A stretch of 64,000 nt of DNA from Nitrospira sp. (GTDB taxonomy: Bacteria > Nitrospirota > Nitrospiria > Nitrospirales > Nitrospiraceae). Shown piece after piece: positions 40,737-49,545 of this stretch (within the stretch, counting starts at the first letter, position 1; the number at the start of each line of letters is the position of its first letter). The stretch spans positions 3,610,800 through 3,674,799 of the forward strand of contig CP126122.1 in assembly GCA_030123565.1 (NCBI GenBank). The letters are read 5' to 3'. A model generated the notes under the pieces. The model saw nothing but the letters and a program-made list of their open reading frames with translations, was not told the DNA's origin and made no database searches. The position numbers and the translations under genes were made by a program.

Positions 40737-41579
40737 ATGTTGGTACGATCCGTCTTGGCAGTAGTGTTGGCCCTCATCGGAGTGCACGGTGTGGGTTCGG
40801 AAGTCTTCGCAACAGAGCGGGCCGCCCTTCCCAAAGAAATCACGGGGAAGGACGGCGCCCCACTGGTGCTGATCCCGGCCGGTCCCTATCCTATGGGAGT
40901 CCCGCAGGGAGATCGCGACGGCGGCCGCGACGAGTATCCCCGCCACGTCATCGACATCGACGATTTTTATATCGACAAGTACGAAGTCACCAACGGCCGT
41001 TACCTGGAATTCGTGAAGGCGACGAACCATCGCGTCCCGCAAAACCCCAAGAACCCGACCCGCAATCTCTGGGAAGGAGTCGGCATTCCGGAATCCCTCG
41101 CCGACCGCCCGGTGGTCAACGTCGATTGGGCCGATGCCGACGCCTACTGCAAGTGGGCCGGCAGGCGGTTGCCGCGAGAGGCCGAGTGGGAGAAGGCCGC
41201 CAAGGGAAACAACGACTGGCGCTTCCCCTGGGGGAACGTGGAACCTACGGACAAACACCTCAACTTCAACCAGAAATGGATCGGCGAGAAGACCCTCATG
41301 CCGGTGGGCAGCTACGAAAAGGGAAAGAGTCCCTACGGCGCCTACGACATGGCGGGGAACGTCTGGGAATGGGTCAACGATTGGTACGACGCGAAATACT
41401 ACGAGAAGAGCCCCGGCAAGAATCCTCCCGGACCGGAGAGCGGTACCAAGCGAGTGATCCGAGGGGCCGGCTGGCAGAACGAAACCCCCACGGTGCGTAT
41501 CTTTACCCGCGTGGACAGCGATCCGACCATTCGCAATGAATCGACGGGATTCAGGTGTGCGGCGGATGCACCGAAGTAA
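40737..41579 (+). CDS. exported SUMF1/formylglycine-generating-enzyme-fold protein (non-catalytic type)
   Basis: 280 aa. Signal peptide (MLVRSVLAVVLALIGVHGVGSEVFA), then a SUMF1 domain: VLIPAGPYPMGVPQGD, HVIDIDDFYIDKYEVTNGRYLEFV, VNVDWADADAYCKWAGRRLPREAEWEKAA and YDMAGNVWEWVNDWYD, ending TGFRCAAD. The cysteine pair of true formylglycine-generating enzymes is missing (GWQNETPTVRIFTRVDSDPTIR), so it does not oxidise Cys to formylglycine. ATG 40737 follows AAAGGAG. A second such protein is at 43.5-44.4 kb. Confidence 0.9.
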   Translation: MLVRSVLAVVLALIGVHGVGSEVFATERAALPKEITGKDGAPLVLIPAGPYPMGVPQGDRDGGRDEYPRHVIDIDDFYIDKYEVTNGRYLEFVKATNHRVPQNPKNPTRNLWEGVGIPESLADRPVVNVDWADADAYCKWAGRRLPREAEWEKAAKGNNDWRFPWGNVEPTDKHLNFNQKWIGEKTLMPVGSYEKGKSPYGAYDMAGNVWEWVNDWYDAKYYEKSPGKNPPGPESGTKRVIRGAGWQNETPTVRIFTRVDSDPTIRNESTGFRCAADAPK

Positions 41580-41683
41580 CAAGTCAAAAGTATAAAGGCA
41601 AAAGTGAGTGCGAACAAATCTCTTGAGCGGCAAGCGACGAACGGGCCTAGAGACATTCAGCAACGAACGTTTACTTTGAGGCC

Positions 41684-42538
41684 ATGATGGCAGAGCCCGC
41701 AGGTTACGCCGGCCTCACGGTGGCAGCCTTTGAAAGCCGCATGGCCGCCGAGATGACGCGCCTGATCGAACGGTATGGCGGCAGGCCGCTCGTGGCGCCG
41801 GCCCTGCGCGAAATCCCGCTCGAAGACAATTCAGCCGCCCTTCGGTTCGGTGAGCGATTGCTGGCGGAAGGCATCGACGTGCTCGTCCTGCTCACCGGCG
41901 TCGGCACCACCACGCTCTTTAAGATCCTGCACAGCCGCCATTCACAAGAAGCTATCACGAGCGCGCTCACACACACGACGCTGGTCGCGCGGGGCCCCAA
42001 GCCGGTCGCGGCACTCAAAGCACTGGGGCTTCAGCCGACCTTGACGGTGCCCGAACCCAACACCTGGGTCGATGTCGTCTCGACTCTGGATCAGTACCGT
42101 CCCGTGAAAGGCCTGCGGGTGGCGGTGCAGGAATACGGCCTGTCGAACCCTGGCTTGCTGGAGGCCTTGCAGCAGCGTGGGGCCGATGTCTTTCCGGTGC
42201 CGGTCTACCGGTGGGCGCTCCCGCAAGATACGGCCCCATTGAAACGAGTCCTCAATGAGATCCTGGCAGGGCAGGTTCAGGTGCTGCTGATCACCAACGC
42301 GGCCCAGATCGATCATGTGGTGGAGATATTGGAACAGGACGGTCGAACGACGCAGTTCAAAGAAGCCTGCAACAAGTTGGTGGTCGCCTCGATCGGCCCC
42401 ACCGCCAGTGAACGGCTCCGCCTCCACGGCCTACCGGTCGATTTCAAACCTTCGCACGGCAAGATGGGGATTCTCGTGAAAGAATGTAGCGAACAGGTTC
42501 ACGCCATTTTGCTGAACAAGAGAGGACCACAGACCTAA
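41684..42538 (+). CDS. uroporphyrinogen-III synthase-like protein (HemD fold)
   Basis: 284 aa. LTVAAFESRMAAEMTRLIERYGGRPLVAPALREIPL is the HemD start, with IDVLVLLTGVGTTTLFKIL, GLRVAVQEYGLSNPGLLEALQQRGADVFPVPVYRW and VLLITNAAQIDHVVEIL following the two-domain HemD plan. Uroporphyrinogen III is the common precursor of haem, sirohaem and cobalamin. Such isolated copies occur beside regulators or as second copies, and there are no other hem genes here, so the activity should be treated as likely but unproven. Its stop overlaps the stop of the convergent lipoprotein gene. Confidence 0.86.
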   Translation: MMAEPAGYAGLTVAAFESRMAAEMTRLIERYGGRPLVAPALREIPLEDNSAALRFGERLLAEGIDVLVLLTGVGTTTLFKILHSRHSQEAITSALTHTTLVARGPKPVAALKALGLQPTLTVPEPNTWVDVVSTLDQYRPVKGLRVAVQEYGLSNPGLLEALQQRGADVFPVPVYRWALPQDTAPLKRVLNEILAGQVQVLLITNAAQIDHVVEILEQDGRTTQFKEACNKLVVASIGPTASERLRLHGLPVDFKPSHGKMGILVKECSEQVHAILLNKRGPQT

Positions 42539-43122
42539 GGTCCTGCACTGGCAGGCGGCTCCGACTTCCTCTTCTCACCTTCCGTCGGAAATTGCTTCCG
42601 GCCGACCCTCTCGATCCATGAAATGTGATCCCGCCACCTCTCCTGTAATTCTTCTGGAATATCAAACACCCCATTCGGAGAGATCAAATAGACAAACCGG
42701 TGATTAATCCCCCCTGCATTTAACCTGATGATCACATCCTGGTCTCTGGGATACGTCATCAGCACGTCTCCGGTTGCTAACCTATAGGTCACCCCTCTCA
42801 CTTGTTTAATAACTCGTTTGCCGGCCCCTTCTCCCGCAGCACTTGGATTCACGGATCCAAAGAGGCCGATCGAGTCAGGACTAATCTGGCTCGCCCCATA
42901 TTGACCATAGATCTCACCCCTCGCGGGAACTTCAGTGGTACGTTCGGTCCCATCCTCAAACACTGTCGTGATCACGATCGGGACTGGATGTCCGTTGCGA
43001 ACAATAGTGGGATAAACTCTGTCGCACCCCACCACGAGAGAGCCAGGAACTAAGACGCCAAACAATATTGTTGCGAACCGGCGGCTCATGAAACCTAGAA
43101 AGGAAGTACCTGTCTTGGCCAT
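42535..43122 (-). CDS. putative lipoprotein of unknown function
   Basis: 195 aa from ATG 43122 with GAGG upstream; a second ATG at 43089 would begin directly at the signal peptide (RRFATILFGVLVPGSLVVGC), whose lipobox LVVGC marks a lipoprotein. The mature part has a beta-rich domain (IVRNGHPVPIVITTVFEDGTERTTEVPARGEIYGQYG; TYRLATGDVLMTYPRDQDVIIRL) and a basic tail. I recognise no family. Confidence 0.72.
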   Translation of the reverse strand: MAKTGTSFLGFMSRRFATILFGVLVPGSLVVGCDRVYPTIVRNGHPVPIVITTVFEDGTERTTEVPARGEIYGQYGASQISPDSIGLFGSVNPSAAGEGAGKRVIKQVRGVTYRLATGDVLMTYPRDQDVIIRLNAGGINHRFVYLISPNGVFDIPEELQERWRDHISWIERVGRKQFPTEGEKRKSEPPASAGP

Positions 43123-43184
43123 CCCATCCTCACACCACCCGTGGTGACTCGCAACCGGGAGAAACACACTCGCAAGACAGCCGG

Positions 43185-43409
43185 TCAGGAAGCGGACTGA
43201 TAAATGGCGGGACGGTATCGGGGTTGGGGGGTTGGCTTACGCTCACTCTTGGCCGCTTGCAACCAGAGGCGCTTGGCAAGCTGAACCTGTTTCAAGGCTG
43301 CCACCGGAGTTTTTCCATAGGCCGAACAAGCTTCCAGATCAGGGTTATCCGCGATATACCCACTGTCGGCTTCGCTATAGAAGATGTTGATATGATGATC
43401 CTTCTTCAT
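43185..43409 (-). CDS. orphan HicB-like antitoxin
   Basis: 74 aa. INIFYSEADSGYIADNPDLEACSAYGKTPVAALKQVQLAKRLWLQAA matches the HicB N-terminal RNase-H-like fold (YSEEDGGYVA... DLPGCSAYGDTPEEAL-type pattern). The C-terminal DNA-binding part is short and basic. There is no HicA toxin gene on either side, so this is a solitary copy with a possible regulatory role. Confidence 0.8.
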   Translation of the reverse strand: MKKDHHINIFYSEADSGYIADNPDLEACSAYGKTPVAALKQVQLAKRLWLQAAKSERKPTPQPRYRPAIYQSAS

Positions 43410-43515
43410 CTGCCCTCATCTTCCCTGAGCGCAGCCACCGAGGGCTTAGCAAGTAATTTACGCTTGTTCACTGGTTCCGCTCAACGGCTCCTCGGCTCTT
43501 TGGTATCTCATACCG

Positions 43516-44442
43516 TTACTTGGCTTCGGTCGATTGCACTCCCGCCCCTTCCTTCACATCCCGCGCACAGCGGAAGCCGAGCCAATTCATTTTCGTGTTG
43601 GGATCAGTTCCGTTGCGTTGGGCAGACCGCACGGAAGGCGTGCTGTCGATCCAGCCGCCGCCGCGAAAGGCTTTCTGCGTCCCGGTTTCCGGTCCCTTGG
43701 GGTTCCGGTCTGGCGCTGTTTTGTAGTACTTCGGGTCGTACCAATCGGCTGTCCATTCAGCCACATTGCCCGACATCTGATAGAGGCCGTAGGGACTCAC
43801 GGAGTTTTCGTACTTGTCCACTGAGACGATCGGCGGATAGAGCAGCAGCCGTTCCGGACGATCGCGCACCGGGCCGGACAGGCCGGTCCGGCCAAAGTTG
43901 GCGCGCGAGAGACCCGCCATCTGGTTGCCCCAGGGATAGATGCGACCATCCTCACCCCTTGCGGCCTTTTCCCATTCCGCTGAAGTCGGTAATCGTTTGC
44001 CCGCCCATTTGCAATAGGCCTCCGCATCGAACCACGAGACATGCATGACCGGATGACTGACCATTGTCTCCTGGAAATTGCCTCCGTCGTATTGCCAATC
44101 GATCAAGGGATCGCGATTCGTGGCCAAGACGAACTTCAGAAATTGCACGGTCGTGACTTCGAATTTGTCGATCTCATAGGCATCGAGATACACCTTCCGT
44201 TGCGGGAACTCGGCCCCATAGGAGTTCTTGTCCACCTTCTTGTCGCTCCCCATCAAGAACGTGCCGGCCGGGATACGGATCATCTCGTCATGGGCGGGTA
44301 ACTTGATCCGTTCGGCTGCCAGTTTTTTGCCCTCCGGCGTCCATTCCCTGGTCACATCAGCCACGTCCAGCGCTGACACAGCACCGCTCAGTCCCAATAC
44401 ACTCACTACCATGACCCATGCAGTCATCCCTGCCTTTTGCAC
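43516..44442 (-). CDS. exported SUMF1/formylglycine-generating-enzyme-fold protein (non-catalytic type)
   Basis: 308 aa from GTG 44442, spaced 9 bases from AGGAGG. Signal peptide (MTAWVMVVSVLGLSGAVSALD), then the SUMF1 fold: IRIPAGTFLMGSDK, VYLDAYEIDKFEVTTVQFLKFV, MHVSWFDAEAYCKWAGKRLPTSAEWEKAARGEDGRIYPWG, YQMSGNVAEWTADWYD, FRGGGWIDSTPSVRSAQRNGTDP, ending LGFRCARD. The catalytic Cys pair is absent. It is a paralogue of the gene at 40.7 kb; both are periplasmic and their partners are unknown. Confidence 0.9.
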   Translation of the reverse strand: MQKAGMTAWVMVVSVLGLSGAVSALDVADVTREWTPEGKKLAAERIKLPAHDEMIRIPAGTFLMGSDKKVDKNSYGAEFPQRKVYLDAYEIDKFEVTTVQFLKFVLATNRDPLIDWQYDGGNFQETMVSHPVMHVSWFDAEAYCKWAGKRLPTSAEWEKAARGEDGRIYPWGNQMAGLSRANFGRTGLSGPVRDRPERLLLYPPIVSVDKYENSVSPYGLYQMSGNVAEWTADWYDPKYYKTAPDRNPKGPETGTQKAFRGGGWIDSTPSVRSAQRNGTDPNTKMNWLGFRCARDVKEGAGVQSTEAK

Positions 44443-44472
44443 AATGACCACCCTCCTGTATAGGTTCGGACA

Positions 44473-45069
44473 TCACATCGGCTGCCGACTCGGTTCCGGC
44501 GCAGCCGGCGGCTGATCAAACTCTTCCAACGGTTCGAAGTTGAGGGGCAACTGAAACAGATAGTCGATCACGGGCCGCAACTTGACGTGCTGATACTCGA
44601 CGATCCAACTTCCGTCTTTCTTGGCCAGCTTCATCGGGAAATGGATGTCCGTAGCCAGCCACTGGTAATAAAATTCCGTCCGCTCACCCTGCTTGACCGT
44701 CACTTCGTAGAGGGTCGTCGGATGCCCCTCGCGCGTTTCCGTTCCGATCTCTTCGCGCGAAACTTCTCCTTCCAACCGCTCCGACACCTTCAGGTCTTGC
44801 TCGGCGCTGTAGGGCACGGTTTTGAAATGTTTCATCCGCGACAACAACAGCCACACCAGCTGCTTGTCCTTGCGCACGATGCTGACATTGACCGGGCTCA
44901 TCGTGTGGTGTTCGATCCGCCACATGTTGTCCCGGTAATAGATGTTGGCCTTCTGGGTGCGTCCGTTGATCTTGGTCACCTGATCGGCGGTAAACTCCAA
45001 GGCCCCCGCCTCGATCGCGCCGAAGCTCCAGAGAACCGCCGCCAGTCCGAATAGTCTGCAGATCCACAT
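44473..45069 (-). CDS. exported DUF4412-like / lipoprotein-sorting-like protein
   Basis: 198 aa from ATG 45069. Signal peptide (MWICRLFGLAAVLWSFGAIEAGA), then LEFTADQVTKINGRTQKANIYYRDNMWRIEHHTMSPVNVSIVRKDKQLVWLLL (in pieces), a beta-sheet pattern like DUF4412 or LolA-type domains. An ATG at 45123 is in frame but would put 18 residues before the signal peptide. The C-terminus is Pro-rich (EEFDQPPAAPEPSRQ). It is separated from the SUMF1 gene by 30 bases on the same strand, so they may be cotranscribed. Confidence 0.8.
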   Translation of the reverse strand: MWICRLFGLAAVLWSFGAIEAGALEFTADQVTKINGRTQKANIYYRDNMWRIEHHTMSPVNVSIVRKDKQLVWLLLSRMKHFKTVPYSAEQDLKVSERLEGEVSREEIGTETREGHPTTLYEVTVKQGERTEFYYQWLATDIHFPMKLAKKDGSWIVEYQHVKLRPVIDYLFQLPLNFEPLEEFDQPPAAPEPSRQPM

Positions 45070-45437
45070 CTTGTCTATCCTACCGGGATGAGGATCGAAT
45101 TTTCCAGCGCTCTTGATGGACATGGGTGCCTTCTCCCCTTCTTCCTTTCCCCTCGAGTTCGCCCGATCCCCGGTATCATCCCGCGAACCGTCCCACCTGG
45201 GTGCCTCCGTCCGGCCCGGCTCCGAAACCGACGTGGACCGGCCTGGGCGCGAACGGACCGTCCGGAGCCGGCCTCCCTGCAACGCAACCAGCTGCTGTTA
45301 TGCCAAGATCGGCGTCACGAGAAGGGGGCGGCCTGCATCCCCTGTTCAGGGATACCCCGCCACGTGCGCCGCTTTCGCCGCGTTTACCCGGTGAGGGCAT
45401 CGGGCAGACGCACAGAACGGAAAGGAGAGATTCCTGC
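45070..45437. other. gene-free stretch
   Basis: 368 bases between two minus-strand genes. Open frames on both strands have no ribosome-binding site and no family pattern, and I see no hairpin with a T run or promoter pair of quality. Nothing supported here apart from an AGGAG just before the YceI gene's downstream end. Confidence 0.5.
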
Positions 45438-46049
45438 TTACGATTTCGCCTTGATGCACTCGATGTCCAGCTTGATGAACACCTCGTCCCCGACGACGAG
45501 CCCGCCGCTGTCGAGCGCTTTGTTCCACACCATGCCGAAGTCCTTCCGGTTCACCTTGCCCTCGGCCGTAAAGCCCGCGCGGATATTGCCCCAGGGATCC
45601 TTGGTCACGCCGTTGAAATTGCCGACCAGGGTGATCTCTTTCGTCACGCCGTGCAGCGTCAGGTCGCCCACCGCGCTGTATCCGTCACCGTTCTTTTTGT
45701 AGCTTTTCATCTTGTAGGTCATGGTCGGATACTTTTCGACATCGAAGAAATCGGGCGTGCGCAGATGGGTGTCGCGCTTTTCATGGTTGGTGGTCACCGA
45801 GGCCGTCTTGATCACGGCTTCGATGGCCTTGACGGTGCCGGCATCGGGATCCATCTCGATGAACCCGGTATAGTCCTTGAAATGCCCGGTAGTTTTGGAG
45901 ATCACCATATGGGCGACCTTGAACTCCACGATCGAATGGTCCAGATCCACATCGTAACGCGCCGTTTCGGCCTGCCCCGACGACGCACCGAACAACACAC
46001 TCGCGCCCACGCACAACATGGCCCACGCACGACCGGTCCGATTCGTCAT
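45438..46049 (-). CDS. YceI family periplasmic protein
   Basis: 203 aa. Signal peptide (AMLCVGASVLFGASSGQAE), then the YceI lipocalin-like barrel: YDVDLDHSIVEFKVAHMVISKTTGHFKDYTG (in two parts), TPDFFDVEKYPTMTYKMKSYKKNGDGYSAVGDLTLHGVTKEITL and FGMVWNKALDSGGLVVGDEVFI. Relatives bind polyisoprenoid lipids or respond to stress. It is 2 bases after the TonB-type gene, so both form one unit. Confidence 0.94.
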   Translation of the reverse strand: MTNRTGRAWAMLCVGASVLFGASSGQAETARYDVDLDHSIVEFKVAHMVISKTTGHFKDYTGFIEMDPDAGTVKAIEAVIKTASVTTNHEKRDTHLRTPDFFDVEKYPTMTYKMKSYKKNGDGYSAVGDLTLHGVTKEITLVGNFNGVTKDPWGNIRAGFTAEGKVNRKDFGMVWNKALDSGGLVVGDEVFIKLDIECIKAKS

Positions 46050-46051
46050 AG

Positions 46052-47086
46052 CTACTCCTTTGCGGCACCGCTCGCGGCGGTTCCTTCTTGTGGTGATGGT
46101 GGTGAGGCCTGGGGAGCGGTAGGTTTGGACGGCTTTTTTTCCACCGTCATCTGCACATCGCGGGTCGCGACTTTGGCCCCCGTACGCATGCGCACATGCA
46201 CGTCCACGACGTCTCCGCCCACGTCGGGCGGGATCGGAGGGAACGGATGGGCATGGATGATCGTTTGCAACCCGGCGTCGTTGATGTCTCGCGCCCCGGA
46301 GCTTTTTTCCAGTTGAATCAGCTGCGCGACGCCGCTCGCATACATTTTGAACTGCACGCGCACCGTTTCACTGCTGGGCGCGCGGCGGATGGAACGTACC
46401 TGCCGGCTCCAATTCCGGCTGATCAAGTCGCTCACCTGTTTCCAATAGGCTTTCGATTCCCCCGGCGGCGGCAAGGGCAAGAGATCTTCCTCCGCAATCG
46501 TCGCATTGACGGCCATCACCTGCTCCGTCACCTTTTGCACCGCCGCCGCGTCACCCTCGGAATTCTCGACCGGAGGCCCCGGTGGAGTCTCAACCTCGTT
46601 CGCTTCGGGCGGCTTGTCGCCGAGCGTGACATACACATCGCGCTTCAAGAACTCTTCGAGTCCGGTGATTTTGGCACGGGCAAAGGTCACTCGGACTCGG
46701 ACGGCCTTCGGGTGCACGGTCGTCCGACTCTTCAAGGTCGAATTGGGCTCCAGAATCGCCGTGCCCTGGTAGACCGCCGTCGTCGGATCTTCGCTCAGCG
46801 AAACCGTCTGGCTCTGAAACCCGTGCGATTCGATGATCGCCATGACCGATTCCATCCCGGCCGGCACGCCGCCAAGCGTGACGCTGAGTACGAGGTCTTT
46901 GCCCGCCTGCACGGTTCCATCCGCCTCGGTGCTGACCAGTTCAAATTGCGCCCATCGTTTCGGAGAGGGAGATGGCGAGGCGGGAGAGGGACCGGCTTCT
47001 GCCGGAATAGGCAGAAACGCGAGGCACAGTGCCAGCCCTAGTCCGGCGACAGAACAGCCGAGAGCCTTGTGGAGACCGCACCGCAT
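46052..47086 (-). CDS. exported TonB C-terminal-domain-like protein
   Basis: 344 aa. Signal peptide (LGLALCLAFLPIPAEA), then a beta-rich N-terminal domain of about 160 residues and a Pro/Glu linker. A TonB/TolA-like C-terminal domain follows: YWKQVSDLISRNWSRQVRSIRRAPSSETVRVQFKMYASGVAQLIQLEKSSGARDINDAGLQTI (in pieces). Its N-terminus is a signal peptide rather than the usual anchor, so it may be a soluble periplasmic relative rather than an energy transducer. It is immediately upstream of yceI-like. Confidence 0.82.
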   Translation of the reverse strand: MRCGLHKALGCSVAGLGLALCLAFLPIPAEAGPSPASPSPSPKRWAQFELVSTEADGTVQAGKDLVLSVTLGGVPAGMESVMAIIESHGFQSQTVSLSEDPTTAVYQGTAILEPNSTLKSRTTVHPKAVRVRVTFARAKITGLEEFLKRDVYVTLGDKPPEANEVETPPGPPVENSEGDAAAVQKVTEQVMAVNATIAEEDLLPLPPPGESKAYWKQVSDLISRNWSRQVRSIRRAPSSETVRVQFKMYASGVAQLIQLEKSSGARDINDAGLQTIIHAHPFPPIPPDVGGDVVDVHVRMRTGAKVATRDVQMTVEKKPSKPTAPQASPPSPQEGTAASGAAKE

Positions 47087-47248
47087 AATCGCATCCTACC
47101 CAGGCGCCCTACCCAGTTCAACCCGTTTTTTGCCTTGAGAATGTGGTGTGACCCAGGCGATGACTTCCGCCCCGCCTTCCGCGCGGAAACGTCGCCGCCG
47201 CCCATGTGCGGACGAGTTCTCGCTTCGACTGGGCATTTTTCACCGTCT

Positions 47249-47257
47249 TGTTATAAT
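47249..47257 (+). promoter_or_regulatory. extended -10 promoter of tdh, possibly leaderless
   Basis: TGTTATAAT: a perfect TATAAT (47252-47257) with the extended TGn element, ending six bases before the tdh ATG. No convincing -35 box and no ribosome-binding site lie between. Confidence 0.55.
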
Positions 47258-47263
47258 GAGCCC

Positions 47264-48298
47264 ATGCGCGCACTCGTCAAAACTTCCGCCCAGCCCGGCT
47301 TGACCTATATCGATCGCCCCGATCCCACGCCTGGTCCCTCCGAGGCGGTCATCCGGGTCAAGGCCACTTCGCTCTGTGGAACCGATGCCCACATTTACAA
47401 TTGGGATGCCTGGGCCCACAGTCGCATTCATCCTCCCAGAACGATCGGCCATGAAATGTGCGGGGAGGTCGTCGCCGTCGGGGCGGATGTGACGCTGGTG
47501 CGGGTGGGAGACTATGTCGCAGCCGAATCACACCTGACCTGCGGCGCCTGCTTTCAATGCCGCACCGGCCAGGCCCACGTCTGCAAGAACTACCGGATTC
47601 TCGGGGTCGATCTGGACGGGTCGTTCGCCGACTATGTCGTCCTTCCCGAAACGGTACTCTGGAAAACCTCGCCGGACATTCCGCCGGAGCTGGCCTCCGT
47701 ACAAGAACCCTTGGGCAATGCCGTCGATGCTGCGCTGGTTGAAGACCTGACCGGCCATACCGTCCTGATCACGGGCTGCGGCCCGACCGGTCTCTTCGCC
47801 GCCGCCGTGGCCCGTACTGCAGGAGCCGCCACGATCATCGCCACCGACGTCAGCGACTACCGCCTCGGCCTGGCGAAACAGGTGGGGGTCGATCATGTCT
47901 TGAACGCGAAGACGGACGGGCCGGACGCCGTCGCTGCCGCCATCCTGGACATCACGGCGGGAGAAGGTGTCGATGCGTCGTTGGAAATGTCCGGGCATCC
48001 CACCGCGCTGCACCATGCCTTTCACTCCGTCAAAAATGGAGGCCGTGTCACCCTGTTCGGCATTCCCACGGGACCGGTCACCTGCGACCTCGCCAACGAA
48101 GTCATCTTCAAAGGCATTCGTGTCCACGGCATCACTGGCCGCCGCCTGTTCAGTACTTGGTATCGCCTGGCCGGTCTGTTCAAGGCCGGCCTCAACATCC
48201 GCCCGGTCATCACCCACACGTTCCAGATGAAAGACTTCGCCCGGGGATTTGAGTTGATCCAGTCCGGTCAATGCGGCAAAGTAATCTTGTTTCCGTGA
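47264..48298 (+). CDS. tdh: L-threonine 3-dehydrogenase
   Basis: 344 aa zinc-dependent MDR dehydrogenase. LCGTDAHIYNWDAWAHSRIHPPRTIGHEMCGEV (in pieces) is the Tdh signature around the catalytic zinc; the structural zinc uses the four cysteines of HLTCGACFQCRTGQAHVCKN. The NAD site is ITGCGPTGLFAAAVAR. The product 2-amino-3-ketobutyrate is used by Kbl encoded next. The ATG lies six bases after an extended -10 box, with no ribosome-binding site. Confidence 0.94.
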   Translation: MRALVKTSAQPGLTYIDRPDPTPGPSEAVIRVKATSLCGTDAHIYNWDAWAHSRIHPPRTIGHEMCGEVVAVGADVTLVRVGDYVAAESHLTCGACFQCRTGQAHVCKNYRILGVDLDGSFADYVVLPETVLWKTSPDIPPELASVQEPLGNAVDAALVEDLTGHTVLITGCGPTGLFAAAVARTAGAATIIATDVSDYRLGLAKQVGVDHVLNAKTDGPDAVAAAILDITAGEGVDASLEMSGHPTALHHAFHSVKNGGRVTLFGIPTGPVTCDLANEVIFKGIRVHGITGRRLFSTWYRLAGLFKAGLNIRPVITHTFQMKDFARGFELIQSGQCGKVILFP

Positions 48299-48306
48299 CG
48301 GGTGAC

Positions 48307-48337
48307 GCGGAAGGCGTGAGAGGATTCACGCTTTCCG
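48307..48337. promoter_or_regulatory. hairpin between tdh and kbl
   Basis: Thirteen-base arms (48307-48319 with 48325-48337; GCGGAAGGCGTGA against TCACGCTTTCCGC, one G-U pair) 9 bases after the tdh stop. No T run, so it is more likely an mRNA processing or stability element than a terminator. Confidence 0.45.
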
Positions 48338-48350
48338 CCGCACGAGCACC

Positions 48351-49541
48351 ATGGCCTACAGCTCCCTCAAGAAAGCCGCCGAACAACAACTCGCCGACAT
48401 CCGCGCAGCCGGCCTCTACAAAACCGAGCGGCAGATCCTGAGTCCGCAGGGTACGGAGATCCGCGTGGCGCAGGGAGAGGTCATCAACCTCTGCGCGAAT
48501 AATTATCTCGGACTGGCGAACCATCCGGATGTGAAACAGGCAGCCGCCGACGGCCTCAAGGAATATGGTTACGGCATGGCGTCCGTCCGGTTCATTTGTG
48601 GAACTCAGCAACTGCACAGACAACTCGAACAGGCCGTCAGTACGTTCCTCGGCACCGACGACACGATCCTCTACAGCTCCTGCTTCGATGCGAACGGCGG
48701 GCTGTTCGAAACCCTTCTCGACGAGCGGGACAGCATCATCAGCGATGCCTTGAACCATGCGAGCCTGATCGACGGCATCCGCCTCTGCAAAGCCGCCCGC
48801 CTGCGGTACGCCCACGCGGACATGGCGGAGTTGGAGGCACGGCTGGTCGAATCGGCATCGAGTCGGGTGCGGATGATCGTGACCGACGGGGTCTTTTCGA
48901 TGGACGGCGATCTCGCCAAGTTGGATCGCATCGTGGAGTTGGCCGGCCGATACGACGCGGCGGTGGTCGTGGACGACAGTCATGCCACGGGAGTCTTGGG
49001 GAAGGGCGGGCGTGGGACTCCCGACCATTTCGGTGTCGCCGACAGGGTGGATCTCATCACCAGTACCTTGGGCAAGGCGCTGGGAGGGGCAGCCGGCGGA
49101 TTTACCACCGGCCGAAAGGAACTCATCGAACTGTTGCGGCAGCGATCACGGCCCTATCTCTTTTCCAACAGCCTGCCGCCGGTGATCGCCGCAGCGGCCC
49201 TGAAGGCGGTGAAGCTCGTGGCCCAGGGCGACAACCTGCGCGCCGTTCTCAAGGAGAACGCCGCGTTTTTCCGCAGCCGGCTCACGGCGCTCGGCTTCAC
49301 CCTCGTCCCCGGCGACCATCCGATCATTCCCGTGATGCTCGGCGAAGCTCGCCTTGCCGCCCAAATGGCGGATCGCCTGCTACAGGAGGGGATCTATGTG
49401 GTGGGGTTCAGTTACCCGGTGGTGCCGAAAGGACAGGCGCGCATCCGCCTGCAGCTGTCCGCCGCCCACAGCCGCACGCAGCTCGAACGGGCCGTCGCCG
49501 CCTTCTCGAAGGTGGGGCGGGAACTCAAGGTCATCTCGTAA
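48351..49541 (+). CDS. kbl: 2-amino-3-ketobutyrate CoA ligase (glycine C-acetyltransferase)
   Basis: 396 aa PLP enzyme of the alpha-oxoamine synthase family. [71 protein letters not shown] and the cofactor lysine in [14 protein letters not shown] are all diagnostic of Kbl. It splits 2-amino-3-ketobutyrate with CoA into glycine and acetyl-CoA, completing threonine breakdown with Tdh just upstream. Full length. Confidence 0.96.
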   Translation: MAYSSLKKAAEQQLADIRAAGLYKTERQILSPQGTEIRVAQGEVINLCANNYLGLANHPDVKQAAADGLKEYGYGMASVRFICGTQQLHRQLEQAVSTFLGTDDTILYSSCFDANGGLFETLLDERDSIISDALNHASLIDGIRLCKAARLRYAHADMAELEARLVESASSRVRMIVTDGVFSMDGDLAKLDRIVELAGRYDAAVVVDDSHATGVLGKGGRGTPDHFGVADRVDLITSTLGKALGGAAGGFTTGRKELIELLRQRSRPYLFSNSLPPVIAAAALKAVKLVAQGDNLRAVLKENAAFFRSRLTALGFTLVPGDHPIIPVMLGEARLAAQMADRLLQEGIYVVGFSYPVVPKGQARIRLQLSAAHSRTQLERAVAAFSKVGRELKVIS

Positions 49542-49545
49542 CCGG

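Noticed and set aside
40737-41579. True formylglycine-generating enzyme
   Set aside because: The cysteine pair needed for Cys-to-formylglycine oxidation is missing, as it is in the paralogue at 43516-44442.
45126-46316. 396-codon plus-strand frame over the YceI gene
   Set aside because: It is antisense to a gene with a signal peptide and full YceI motif set.
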